64,000 bases of DNA from Thermohalobaculum sp965247385 (GTDB taxonomy: Bacteria > Pseudomonadota > Alphaproteobacteria > Rhodobacterales > Rhodobacteraceae). The stretch covers positions 496,001 to 560,000 of the forward strand of contig CBDFHG010000002.1 of assembly GCA_965247385.1 (NCBI GenBank). The letters are read 5' to 3'. Made by a program: the position numbers and the translations under genes. The notes under the pieces are model-generated. The model had not been told where the DNA came from, ran no database searches, and worked only from the letters and a program-made list of their open reading frames with translations. Positions 27,162 to 38,905 of this stretch are shown here, piece after piece (position 1 is the first letter of the stretch; the number at the start of each line of letters is the position of its first letter).

Positions 27162-30100
27162 ATGTCCGAGCAATTTTTTGAACGCCCGATTCTAAATTCC
27201 CCCTACGAGTATCCAGGGCAACATTGGGAACTCGATGACGATGGTCAGCCGACGAGCCAGATCATCGAATCCCGGCGTCGGTCTGATCTGATTACCCCGG
27301 TGCCGAAGTCACGCAAGCGAGGCAAGCAGTCATCCGAGCAGGCCGAAATGGTGCTCGACACCGGCGATGGAATGTCCACCGAGGACCAAGAGTACAACAC
27401 CAGCCGTCACATCAACAAAATCCGCTCTGATGTCGATGCCTGGCGGAACCTGCCGAACCCGGACAAGTGGGACGTGACACCAGAGACGGCACGCCTACTC
27501 CAGCACTGGCGGCTTCATCAGTTCCAGGGCATCCGTCCGTTCTTCTGTCAGGTTGAGGCAGTGGAGACGGCGATCTGGCTCGCCGAGGTCGCACCCAAGA
27601 AGGGCCGCACTGGTGCGAAGTTCCTGGAGTACCTCAAGAACGCAAATGCCCAGGCCAACCCGGCCCTGTTTCGGCTGGCCTTGAAGTGTGCAACGGGGAC
27701 CGGAAAAACCGCCATCATGTCGATGCTGATCGCGTGGCAGGCTGTCAATGCGGCACGGCACCCGAACAGCAAGCTGTTCACCCGGGGATTTCTGATCGTC
27801 GTACCTGGGATTACCATCCGTGACCGCCTCAACGTGCTGCTGCCGAATGACCCAGAGAGTTACTACAAGACCCGGGAAATTGTCCCCAGCGACATGCTGC
27901 GCGACATCGAGCACGTCAAGATCGTCATCACAAATTACCATGCCTTCAAGCTCCGGGAACGCATGAATGTATCCAAGGTCGGTCGGTCGCTCCTCAAGGG
28001 TCGTGGGCCAGCGCTGAACACCATCGAGTCCGAAGGGCAGATGATCCAGCGGGTCATGCCCGACCTGATGGGGATGAAGAACATCCTGGTGCTGAACGAT
28101 GAGGCCCACCATTGCTACCGGGAAAAACCGATAACCGAGATCGATGATCTCAAGGGGGAGGAAAAGGACGAGGCAAAAAAGAATAATGAAGCCGCCCGGC
28201 TCTGGATTTCCGGCATCGAGACGGTCAAGCGCAAGCTCGGTGTTCGGATGGTGTATGACCTGTCCGCGACCCCGTTCTTCCTTCGTGGTTCGGGCTACGC
28301 CGAAGGCACCCTGTTCCCCTGGACGGTCTCGGATTTCTCTCTGATGGATGCCATCGAGAGCGGCATCGTCAAGCTTCCCCGGGTGCCGATAGCCGACAAT
28401 ATCCCCGGTGCCGAGATGCCCAAATTCCGGAATTTATGGGAGCACATCGGCAAGAAAATGCCCAAGAAGGGCCGTGGGAAGTCCGCCAAGGGCCTGGACC
28501 CATTGAGCCTGCCCCCGGACCTCCAGACAGCCCTCAACGCGCTCTACGGCCATTACGAGAAGACCTATTCACTATGGGAACAATCGAACATCGATGTCCC
28601 ACCGGTGTTCATCGTCGTCTGCAACAACACCTCCACCTCCAAGCTGGTCCACGACTTCATCTCCGGGTTCCAGCGGCAAAACGATGATGGCACCTCCACG
28701 CTGGAGAATGGCCGCCTGGCCCTGTTCCGCAACTACGACGAGCACGGCAACCGGCTGGCCCGGCCCCGCACCCTGCTGATCGACAGCGAGCAGTTGGAAT
28801 CCGGCGAGGCCCTGGACAAGGACTTCCGGGAGATGGCCGCCGACGAGATCGAGCGGTTCCGGCGCGACATCGTGGAACGCACCGGCGATCTCCACGCAGG
28901 CGAGAAGATCACCGATCAGGCCCTGCTGCGTGGAGTCATGAACACGGTGGGCAAGAAGGACCGCCTGGGTGAATCGATCCGCTGCGTCGTCTCTGTCTCC
29001 ATGCTGACCGAGGGCTGGGACGCCAACACCGTTACCCATATCCTGGGCATTCGCGCCTTTGGTACCCAGTTGCTGTGCGAGCAGGTGGTTGGCCGTGGTC
29101 TGCGCCGCCAGTCCTACGATTTGAACGAGGAAGGGCTCTTTAACGTTGAATACTCCGACATCCTCGGCATCCCCTTCAACTTCACAGCCACGCCCGTTGT
29201 GGCACCTCCGGCCATGCCGCGCGAGACTGTTCGGGTTCATGCCATCCGCCCTGACCGCGATGCGCTGGAGATCACTTTCCCCCGGGTCGAGGGTTACCGG
29301 GTCGAACTTCCCGAAGAACGGCTCACCGCAGCCTTCAACGCGGATTCAACCCTCGACCTCAACCCGGAACTGGTTGGCCCATCGATCACCCGCAACCAGG
29401 GCATCATCGGCAAGGGCGTGAACCTGACCATGCAGCATCTGGATGACATGCGTCACTCGACCGTGCTGTTCCACCTCGCCCGGCACCTCATGTACCACAA
29501 GTACCGCGACCCGGGCGAAGCACCGAAGCTGCACCTCTTCGGCCAACTCAAGCGGATATGCCGCCAGTGGCTCGACGGCGGGTACCTTCGCTGCACCGGC
29601 GGCACCTACCCGGCCCAACTGATCTATCAGGAAATCGCCGACATGGCCTGCGAGAAGATCAAGGCTGCGATCACCGCCACCCTTGTGGGCGAGAATCCAA
29701 TCAAGGCGATCATCGACCCCTATACCCCCACCGGTTCCACCGCGATGGTAAACTTCACCACATCGAAGACCCTCCGCTGGGAGACCGACCCGGGCCGTTG
29801 CCATATCAACTGGGCGATCTGCGACAGTACCTGGGAGTTGGAGTTCTGCCGTGTCGCCGAGGCGCACCCCCGGGCCCACGGCTATGTGAAGAACCAGAAC
29901 CTGGGGCTGGAGGTGCCCTACGTCCTTGGATCGACCCGCCGCAAGTATATCCCGGACTTCGTGGTCCAGGTCGATGACGGGCACGACGATCCGCTCAACC
30001 TGATCGTCGAGATCAAGGGCTACCGTGGCGAGGACGCCAAGGCCAAGGCCGAGACCATGAGGGTCTACTGGGTCCCCGGGGTGAACAACCTCGGAAAATA

Positions 30101-30200
30101 CGGGCGATGGGCATTCGCCGAGTTCACCGAGGTGTTCGAGATCGAACAGAAGTTCGGAGAACTGATCGATGGCCTCGTTGCGGAGGAACCAGCACAATGA
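27162..30200 (+). CDS. Type III-like restriction enzyme: DEAD/DEAH helicase with C-terminal PD-(D/E)XK nuclease
   Basis: A 1012-residue protein of the BPTD_3080/type III Res-like family. It has Walker A CATGTGKTAIM (about residue 178), DEAH box LNDEAHHCY (about 312), the helicase motif VI region EQVVGRGLRRQS (about 640), and a C-terminal nuclease YIPDFVVQVDD...LIVEIKG (about 930-950), the PD-(D/E)XK pattern. It should translocate on and cut DNA lacking the methylation set by the methyltransferase gene 1.5 kb downstream. It starts at ATG 27162 with the family N-terminus (FFERPILNSPYEYPGQHWEL). The gene is intact, which makes the broken downstream methyltransferase noteworthy: active nuclease without protection would be harmful. 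Confidence 0.88.
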   Translation: MSEQFFERPILNSPYEYPGQHWELDDDGQPTSQIIESRRRSDLITPVPKSRKRGKQSSEQAEMVLDTGDGMSTEDQEYNTSRHINKIRSDVDAWRNLPNPDKWDVTPETARLLQHWRLHQFQGIRPFFCQVEAVETAIWLAEVAPKKGRTGAKFLEYLKNANAQANPALFRLALKCATGTGKTAIMSMLIAWQAVNAARHPNSKLFTRGFLIVVPGITIRDRLNVLLPNDPESYYKTREIVPSDMLRDIEHVKIVITNYHAFKLRERMNVSKVGRSLLKGRGPALNTIESEGQMIQRVMPDLMGMKNILVLNDEAHHCYREKPITEIDDLKGEEKDEAKKNNEAARLWISGIETVKRKLGVRMVYDLSATPFFLRGSGYAEGTLFPWTVSDFSLMDAIESGIVKLPRVPIADNIPGAEMPKFRNLWEHIGKKMPKKGRGKSAKGLDPLSLPPDLQTALNALYGHYEKTYSLWEQSNIDVPPVFIVVCNNTSTSKLVHDFISGFQRQNDDGTSTLENGRLALFRNYDEHGNRLARPRTLLIDSEQLESGEALDKDFREMAADEIERFRRDIVERTGDLHAGEKITDQALLRGVMNTVGKKDRLGESIRCVVSVSMLTEGWDANTVTHILGIRAFGTQLLCEQVVGRGLRRQSYDLNEEGLFNVEYSDILGIPFNFTATPVVAPPAMPRETVRVHAIRPDRDALEITFPRVEGYRVELPEERLTAAFNADSTLDLNPELVGPSITRNQGIIGKGVNLTMQHLDDMRHSTVLFHLARHLMYHKYRDPGEAPKLHLFGQLKRICRQWLDGGYLRCTGGTYPAQLIYQEIADMACEKIKAAITATLVGENPIKAIIDPYTPTGSTAMVNFTTSKTLRWETDPGRCHINWAICDSTWELEFCRVAEAHPRAHGYVKNQNLGLEVPYVLGSTRRKYIPDFVVQVDDGHDDPLNLIVEIKGYRGEDAKAKAETMRVYWVPGVNNLGKYGRWAFAEFTEVFEIEQKFGELIDGLVAEEPAQ

Positions 30201-30353
30201 TTCACGGCTTCCGGACAAGCCGTTGTTGCATTGTCAATGCACGGCGCGTATGTATGTACTGACGCGCAAGCGAACAGAACATCCGCCCCTTGGGAATATG
30301 CTCACTCGACCATCATGAGTGCAGCAGAAACATGGGGGCTTTTTGTTTTTGCA
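30201..30353. other. Short AT-richer spacer after the restriction gene
   Basis: About 150 bp without a gene, ending in a T-rich stretch (gggggctttttgtttttgc). The T-run could end transcription only if a hairpin forms upstream, and I saw no convincing stem. Confidence 0.3.
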
Positions 30354-30581
30354 ATGCACCTCCCGCGATACCGGGGGACGCCGGATGAACACCGAATCGC
30401 AATCCTCATCGACGGCGGATTTTTCTTGAAACGCTTGCGCAAGCTCGTCTCCGAAAAAAGATGCGGTACATCCGGCAAAACGGTGGCATACATCCGGTAC
30501 ATGTGCAGACGGCATGTTCGGCACCGGCTTCGGCAAGGAGAGCGGCGAATTTCCCTTTGTCCTCCCATGAGTTCGACATGA
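30354..30581 (+). pseudogene. NYN-domain (LabA/DUF88-like) protein, N-terminal remnant
   Basis: Starting at ATG 30354, the translation MHLPRYRGTPDEHRIAILID followed by GGFFLKRLRKLV matches the N-terminus of NYN-domain nucleases. There the first strand carries the catalytic aspartate in a (A/V)LIDGG(F/Y) motif. After about 40 residues the similarity stops, and the rest to 30581 is arginine-rich and not family-like. NYN proteins are PIN-like RNases. This one has lost most of its fold and is a remnant between the restriction gene and the nuclease pseudogene. Confidence 0.5.
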
Positions 30582-30820
30582 TCGGACAGGGGCAGGTTGG
30601 AATGATGCGTGCGACTGGCTGCACGCAACCGCCGACCGCTACGACACCGTTCTGACAGCCACCCTCAAGGACCCCGCGCAATGACCAAATTACCGGCACT
30701 ATGCCTTCAACTGCGCATTCAACCATTTGACCGATTTGTTCGAGATCGGTCCGCAGTTCGACGAAGAGATTTCAGCTTCTCTCTCGCAGCGAACGCGACA
30801 CGAAAACAATCGAGGAAAAG

Positions 30821-31714
30821 ATGATCAGACCAACAAAACAGAACTTGGGGGGGGCCAATATGGTGCAAAACCTTTGACGCAATGGCTTATTTCTGCCGCT
30901 AAAGAGCGAACGTCTATAACCTATGGAGAGGCGAAAATGCGCTTGGAAGGCGGGCACAATTTCACGACAATATTTCCGCCAATGATGGGAAACCCTGCCG
31001 GGAAGGCGATGGAAAATATTCACGATGATTTTCCCGATGCGCCTCTGCTCAATGTCTTGCTCGTACAACAGGGTGATCGCATGCCGGGTGATGGTGCCGG
31101 TCCATTCATGGCGAAATGGTTCAATAATCGTAGGCTCGGCCAGAAAGACGCCCGGAAACGTGATCCGGGTCGATGGAGGGAATCATTCATTCGACCGTGC
31201 TGCGGACGAGGTCTACGCTTATCAGCATTGGGATGCAGTATTCCAAAAGGTTTACGGAGAGAAATTCGAACTCGATTCAAAAATAGTGGCAAGGCGGAAG
31301 GGGACGGATGGTGCAGAAAAGGATGGGCAACCGCGCGGAGGTGGTGGCGAAGGGAAAAACCATAAGGCCCTCCGTTTGTGGGTGTGTGCCAATCCTGATC
31401 AGGTAGCGCCGAGGCTCGGAAATGTTGAAACCAAAACTGAGGTGGTACTTCCATCCGGTGATCGGGTTGACGTTGTCTACTACTCAAAACAGACTTTGGC
31501 TGTCGAGGTGAAGTCGAGAGATTCAAACGAGGCGGACATTGAACGGGGCATTTATCAGTGTGTGAAGTATGAAGCTGTACTGCGAGCGCAGGACCCTCGC
31601 ACTAATCCAGACATTCGATCCCTTCTGGTGACTGAGGAAGACTTGGAGCCAGTATTGAGAGACCTCGCGAAAAAGCTGGGCATCCGGCACCGTGTGGTTC
31701 CACAAAATAGATAG
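30821..31714 (+). pseudogene. PD-(D/E)XK-like nuclease gene of the defence operon, out of frame at a G8 tract and a 4-bp duplication
   Basis: A start with a textbook ribosome-binding site (CGAGGAAAAG before ATG 30821) reads MIRPTKQNLGG into eight Gs at 30847-30854 and then stops soon after. One more G would continue as GGQYGAKPLTQWLISAAKER, TSITYGEAKMRLEGG and onward. At 31185-31192 attcattc is a tandem 4-bp repeat. Removing one copy joins RWRESF to DRAADEVYAYQHWDAVFQ and runs to 31714. The rebuilt protein of about 297 residues ends with GDRVDVVYYSKQTLAVEVKS, a PD-(D/E)XK-like D...E-x-K pattern. As it stands it is off. I do not know its family; a restriction-associated nuclease fits the place and motif. 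Confidence 0.65.
30847..30854. repeat. G8 homopolymer in the N-terminal codons of the small nuclease gene
   Basis: Eight Gs lie ten codons after the best start. G9 (or G6) would put the start in frame with the conserved downstream protein. This is the length range at which slipped-strand switching occurs, so the site may be a phase switch or a decay hot spot. Confidence 0.55.
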
Positions 31715-31725
31715 AAGGCACAACA

Positions 31726-34562
<2,837 letters not shown>

Positions 34563-34566
34563 TAGG

Positions 34567-35634
34567 GTGAGGACGAAGAAAAGACGATTTGCGGTTGATA
34601 AACTCTTTGTCCTTGGGGCAGGAGCTTCTTTCTCGCCCACAAGGCCAAACGCCAGCTACTCGTCGTTATTGCCACCGCAAAGGCAGACGCCACTCGACAA
34701 GCACTTCACACACGTTCTCGCAGAATTGAGGTGTGGAAATCCTGTGTGGGTGAACGAGTCGGTTGATACTGTAAATAAATCTTGGCGAGACCACATAAAT
34801 TTCTCCAGTATTGGCCTTGAAGAGGCTATTCTTACTCAATCTGCAAATATGAGATTCGCTAATGCAATAAGACCACGGCGCGGACGGAAATCGATAAAAT
34901 TTGATGAGTACGTCAATCACATTGCTCACTTGGTTACGTTCTATTTGAGGCGGGCTCGGCAGGGAACAGAGCATATCTACGATAATTTTGTTAAAGAGCA
35001 CTTCTCGAATACCAATACCAAAAACCGCATTGTTACATTCAACTATGACGACGTTCTGGATAACATTCTTCTTAAAAACCACGCTCTAAAGGATGTTTAC
35101 TTTTCACAATTGAAACCTTCAGCCGGGAGGGCTCCCGCGCTTGACGGATCCGAATCTCCGCTGCTCTTGAAACTCCATGGCTCAGTGAACTGGAACTGTC
35201 CGTCCGATGATTTCCAAAAAATAATCATGCGAAATTGGGTTGGTAATAAACCATTCTTCATCGAGGATATTTGGTATCGAAATAAAGGATGCCCAAAAAG
35301 TTCTGACAAAATCTCGCCGTGCATTATACCACCGATAGAATCCAAGCCGATTACATCGATCAGCTTGTTTAGATTTCTCTGGACTCGTGCATGTGAATAT
35401 CTTCACGAATGCAGAGAGCTTTATGTTTGCGGGTACTCGTTGCCGCCAACAGATGCTTTGGCAGCGTCTCTGTTTAAGGAGTTCAGCAACGACAGGTTGG
35501 AAACCGTGACGGTTGTCGATCCAGACCCATCTGTCATGACGAAATGGCGAAAGCTGCTATCACGGAAGAACGTCAAACCGGCTCGGTGGGTCTACTATGC
35601 TGACTTTGCTGAGTTCACGAACAACGCAGCGTAA
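34567..35634 (+). CDS. SIR2-like domain protein (putative NADase effector)
   Basis: A protein of about 355 residues with the SIR2-like pattern: N-terminal dinucleotide loop KLFVLGAGASFSP, VTFNYDDVLDNIL at about residue 158, LLKLHGSVNWNCPS at about 202, and YVCGYSLPPTD near 289. Such domains in phage defence proteins (for example Thoeris ThsA, DSR and SIR2-HerA types) degrade NAD. It has no obvious extra sensor domain, so it may rely on its neighbours. I use GTG 34567; a TTG at 34552 overlapping the mod stop is the alternative. The gene is clearly AT-richer than its neighbours and looks inserted into the operon. Active-site assignment is by motif only. Confidence 0.75.
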   Translation: MRTKKRRFAVDKLFVLGAGASFSPTRPNASYSSLLPPQRQTPLDKHFTHVLAELRCGNPVWVNESVDTVNKSWRDHINFSSIGLEEAILTQSANMRFANAIRPRRGRKSIKFDEYVNHIAHLVTFYLRRARQGTEHIYDNFVKEHFSNTNTKNRIVTFNYDDVLDNILLKNHALKDVYFSQLKPSAGRAPALDGSESPLLLKLHGSVNWNCPSDDFQKIIMRNWVGNKPFFIEDIWYRNKGCPKSSDKISPCIIPPIESKPITSISLFRFLWTRACEYLHECRELYVCGYSLPPTDALAASLFKEFSNDRLETVTVVDPDPSVMTKWRKLLSRKNVKPARWVYYADFAEFTNNAA

Positions 35635-35648
35635 GAAGGGTCAAGGCA

Positions 35649-37739
35649 GTGCAGTTCCGCATAGCAGATACCTTCACGGCCAGCCTGGCCAAGCTCATCA
35701 ACCAGGAGCAGAAGGCGGTCAAGACCACGGCGTTCGACCTCCAGATGGACCCGTCCAGCCCTGGGTTGAGCTACCACAAACTCGACCGTGCAAAGGACCC
35801 CAATTTCTCATCCGTCCGGGTGAACCGGGATATCCGGTTGATCGTCCATCGCACCAAGTCGAGCCTGATGCTCTGCTATGTCGATCACCACGATGACGCC
35901 TATGCCTGGGCCGAGCGCCGGAAGATCGTCACCCATCCCCGCACCGGGGCTGCACAGTTGGTCGAGGTCCGGGAGACGGTCGAGGAAGTCGTGGTCCAGG
36001 TGCCAGACGAGGCACTTGAGCTTACCCCCACGGAGCCACCTCTCTTCGCTGGTGTGCCCGAGGATGACCTGCTCCAGTATGGCGTGCCGGAGGATTGGCT
36101 CTCCGCGGTGCGGCGCGCCACCGACAGCAGCCTCTTCGACCTTGCCGACCATCTGCCCCAGGAAGCCATGGAGGCGCTCCTGGAGCTAGCAACGGGGGGT
36201 ACGCCTGAGGTCGCCCCGGTACCGGTAGTGGACGATCCGTTCCAGCATCCGGATGCCCTACGCCGGTTCCGTATCATGGATAACGCCGAGGAACTCGCCC
36301 AGGCGCTCGAATACCCATGGGAGAAATGGACGGTATTCCTCCACCCGACCCAACGCCAGTATGTGCAGCGTGACTACAACGGGCCCGCCAGGGTGACCGG
36401 AACCGCCGGGACCGGCAAGACCGTGGTGGCGCTCCACCGAACCGTCTGGCTTGCCAAGCGACACCCCGGGAGCCGCGTCTTGCTGACCACGTTCTCTGAC
36501 GCCCTGGGGGCGAACCTCCGGCTCAAGCTGGATCGGATGGTGGCGGACCCGATGACGCGGGCCCGGATTGATGTGAAGACGATGCAGTCTGTTGGTATAG
36601 ACTTGTACAGGCAACTTGGCGGCGCTGGTGCCGAGGCAGCGGATGCGGACATCAGCACCGCGATCCAGGCTGCCATCAGTTCTCTACAGACCGCGACACC
36701 AAGTCGAGCCTTCATCGAGGCAGAGTGGCATGAGGTGGTCGATGTCTGGAACCTGACTACCTGGGAGAGGTATCGTGATGTCCCCCGGCTTGGCCGGAAG
36801 ACTCGCATCGGTGGGAAACAGCGTGAGGCGCTGTGGGCGGTGTTCGAGAAAGTTCGGGCCGATCTCACCCAAGATGGGCTGATGACCTTGGGCATGATCT
36901 TCGCCGAGGTGACAGACCAGCTTACCAGTGCAGAGCGGCCCTATGATTTCGCAGTGGTGGATGAAGCCCAAGACCTAGGGGTGCCCGAACTCCGGTTCCT
37001 CGCCGCCATGGGGGCGAACCGCCCCGATGCCCTGTTCTTCACCGGGGACCTTGGACAGAGAATATTTCAGACCCCGTTCTCGTGGCGTTCGCTTGGCGTG
37101 GATGTAAGGGGCAGATCATACACGTTGCGCATTAACTACCGGACCAGTCACCAGATCAAATGGCAGGCAGACCGGCTACTCCCGACCAACATTGCCGATG
37201 TGGATGGGGTGTCCGAGGACCGGCGTGGAGCGACCTCCGTGTTCAACGGGGCTGCCCCGACGGTCCAGACATTCGACACCGGGGAAGATGAAACCTCTGC
37301 TGTCTCATCCTGGATCAGTTCCAGGGTAGCTGATGGCGTATCGCCGGGCGAGATTGGTGTGTTCGTTCGATCCGAAAACGAGATTGACCGTGCGAAATCG
37401 GCAGTCAGTCAGTCTGGTAATCAGTGGGCCAAGCTCACTGACGAACCCATCATCGATGGGGATCGGGTCGCCATTGGTACCATGCATCTCGCCAAGGGTC
37501 TGGAGTTTCGAGCCGTAGCTGTGATGGCTTGTGATGATGAAGTTCTTCCAAGCCAAACCAGGATCGAGTCAGTTGCCGACGATGCCGATTTGGAAGAGGT
37601 CTATAACACCGAGCGCCACCTCCTGTACGTGGCCTGCACGCGGGCAAGGGACTTCCTCCGGGTTAGTGGTGTGGAGCCCGCCTCAGAGTTTCTGGACGAT
37701 CTGGCGGTTGGGAGGCCAACCATTTCGGGGATAATGTGA
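35649..37739 (+). CDS. UvrD/Rep-like superfamily I helicase with N-terminal RelE/ParE-like domain
   Basis: A 696-residue protein. Residues 1 to about 95 (FRIADTFTASLAKLINQEQK to YVDHHDDAYAWAERRK) look like a RelE/ParE toxin fold, ending in the typical HDxAYxWAxRR. After a linker comes a superfamily I helicase: Walker A TGTAGTGKTVVALH (about 250), FAVVDEAQDLG (about 436), GTMHLAKGLEFRAV (about 609) and LLYVACTRARDF (about 657). The start is GTG 35649 with AAGG upstream, 15 bp after the SIR2 gene. No PD-(D/E)XK nuclease was seen. It should unwind DNA or RNA; the toxin-like part could bind ribosomes or RNA or be a structural module. It ends the operon. Confidence 0.78.
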   Translation: MQFRIADTFTASLAKLINQEQKAVKTTAFDLQMDPSSPGLSYHKLDRAKDPNFSSVRVNRDIRLIVHRTKSSLMLCYVDHHDDAYAWAERRKIVTHPRTGAAQLVEVRETVEEVVVQVPDEALELTPTEPPLFAGVPEDDLLQYGVPEDWLSAVRRATDSSLFDLADHLPQEAMEALLELATGGTPEVAPVPVVDDPFQHPDALRRFRIMDNAEELAQALEYPWEKWTVFLHPTQRQYVQRDYNGPARVTGTAGTGKTVVALHRTVWLAKRHPGSRVLLTTFSDALGANLRLKLDRMVADPMTRARIDVKTMQSVGIDLYRQLGGAGAEAADADISTAIQAAISSLQTATPSRAFIEAEWHEVVDVWNLTTWERYRDVPRLGRKTRIGGKQREALWAVFEKVRADLTQDGLMTLGMIFAEVTDQLTSAERPYDFAVVDEAQDLGVPELRFLAAMGANRPDALFFTGDLGQRIFQTPFSWRSLGVDVRGRSYTLRINYRTSHQIKWQADRLLPTNIADVDGVSEDRRGATSVFNGAAPTVQTFDTGEDETSAVSSWISSRVADGVSPGEIGVFVRSENEIDRAKSAVSQSGNQWAKLTDEPIIDGDRVAIGTMHLAKGLEFRAVAVMACDDEVLPSQTRIESVADDADLEEVYNTERHLLYVACTRARDFLRVSGVEPASEFLDDLAVGRPTISGIM

Positions 37740-37888
37740 TGACGGTATTTGGGGTTTAGCGGGTTGGGTGGACAATGACAGTTCTCATAGAGGCAATTTC
37801 CGTCGTGATCCGTGCCGACAGGCTCCTCGACGTTTACCCGGGAGGATACGCCACCTAATCCTCCGTCACCAAAATTCGCGGTTAGCTC

Positions 37889-37920
37889 GCACTATGACCA
37901 GCTCGATCTTGATGATCGTA
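37889..37920 (+). repeat. 32-bp remnant of an IS30-type transposase start
   Basis: This stretch (translation HYDQLDLDDR) matches 43665-43696, the N-terminal codons of the IS30-type fragment, at 31 of 32 bases. Nothing else of that element is near. It marks an old IS30 insertion or recombination event just inside the right end of the tRNA-Leu island. The gap 37740-38013 otherwise holds no supported gene. Confidence 0.6.
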
Positions 37921-38013
37921 ACTCCAGAGTGCGCATTCCGATCCAAAACGGAGGTTCATCACCTTTATCATCACTATCATCACATCGACAAGAATCCTAA
38001 GTCATGATTTTGC

Positions 38014-38100
38014 TGGTGCCCGGAGAGAGACTCGAACTCTCAAGGTGTTGCCACCGGCGGATTTTGAGTCCGCTGCGTCTACCAATTCCGCCATCCGGGC
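38014..38100 (-). tRNA. tRNA-Leu (anticodon CAA)
   Basis: The minus strand folds as a class II tRNA of 87 nt with encoded CCA. The acceptor stem is GCCCGGA/TCCGGGC, the D-arm holds GGTAGACGC, the anticodon arm is GCGGA-CTCAAAA-TCCGC (anticodon CAA), a variable arm is formed by CGGTGGCAACACC, and the T-loop is GAGAGTTCGAGTCTCTC. It is intact. Its 3' end is the right attachment site of the island, since 38014-38027 recurs at 24730-24743. Confidence 0.96.
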
Positions 38101-38323
38101 GCGGGCCGCACTATAGACGCGGTGGGGCCGAGTGCAAGGGGTTGCGCGTAGCGGGTGAGGGTATTTTGGCAGCATGCGATGGCTCGACCGGGGGGCTTGC
38201 GCTCGATACGGGCAGGCTTGCGAGAGTTGCTCCGGTCAAGCCGTGGGATCGGTTTGTAAAAGCCGCCCGGGGCATCCGCGCCCGCTGCTGGACACGCTCT
38301 CGCCCACCTGATATCCGCCGCGG

Positions 38324-38905
38324 ATGCTGCGCGCCCTCTATGACTGGATACTGTCCTTGGCGGAACGGCCGAATGCTCTCTGGCTGATGGCCGCAGTTAG
38401 TTTTATCGAGAGCTCGGTCTTCCCGATCACGCCGCTGGTGATGGTGATCCCAATGATTCTGGCACGACCCGAAAAGGTCTGGCTGATCGCCGGTGTCTGT
38501 ACTGCGGCATCGGTGCTGGGGGGCGTCGCCGGGTGGGGGATCGGCTATGCCTTCTACGAGGAGGTCGGGCGGCCCGTGCTCGAATTCTATGGCAAGGGCG
38601 AGGCCTTTGCCGAGATCACCGATCGGTTTCGCCAATATGGCGCCGAGGCGGTTCTGATCGCCGCCGTAACGCCCTTTCCGTTCAAGGTGGTCACCATCGC
38701 TGCCGGTGTTGCCAAGCTGCCGTTGGCGGTGCTGGTCGGCGCGTCGATCATCGGCCGGGGCATGCAGTTCTTTCTGGTCGCCGCTTTGTTGTGGAAGTTT
38801 GGCCCCCCGGCCAAGCAGTTCATCGAAGGCCGGCTTGGCTTGGTCACCACGGTGCTCGTCTTGGTGATCGTCGGCGGGTTCATCGCGGTGAGGTATCTTC
38901 TGTGA
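38324..38905 (+). CDS. YqaA/DedA-like inner-membrane protein
   Basis: A 193-residue membrane protein of the VTT/DedA (SNARE-associated) superfamily, close to YqaA. It shows FIESSVFPITPLVMVIPMIL, the glycine-rich GVAGWGIGYAFYEEVGRP, and the amphipathic FRQYGAEAVLIAAVTPFPFK. DedA-type proteins take part in lipid carrier flipping and membrane homeostasis; the exact role of YqaA forms is not settled. It lies 220 bp from tRNA-Leu in core DNA and overlaps dsbB by four bases (GTGA), so the two are coupled. The start at 38324 gives a short cytoplasmic N-terminus before helix 1. Confidence 0.85.
   Translation: MLRALYDWILSLAERPNALWLMAAVSFIESSVFPITPLVMVIPMILARPEKVWLIAGVCTAASVLGGVAGWGIGYAFYEEVGRPVLEFYGKGEAFAEITDRFRQYGAEAVLIAAVTPFPFKVVTIAAGVAKLPLAVLVGASIIGRGMQFFLVAALLWKFGPPAKQFIEGRLGLVTTVLVLVIVGGFIAVRYLL

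Noticed and set aside
30727..31365. TTG-started ORF as the true small nuclease gene
   Set aside because: Its N-terminal part upstream of 30821 has no ribosome-binding site and a poor translation, whereas ATG 30821 has CGAGG at good spacing and reaches the conserved region with a single extra G.
36258..36895. Minus-strand ORFs opposite the UvrD-like helicase as an antitoxin for the RelE-like part
   Set aside because: They show no ribosome-binding sites or antitoxin motifs and lie over strongly conserved helicase codons.
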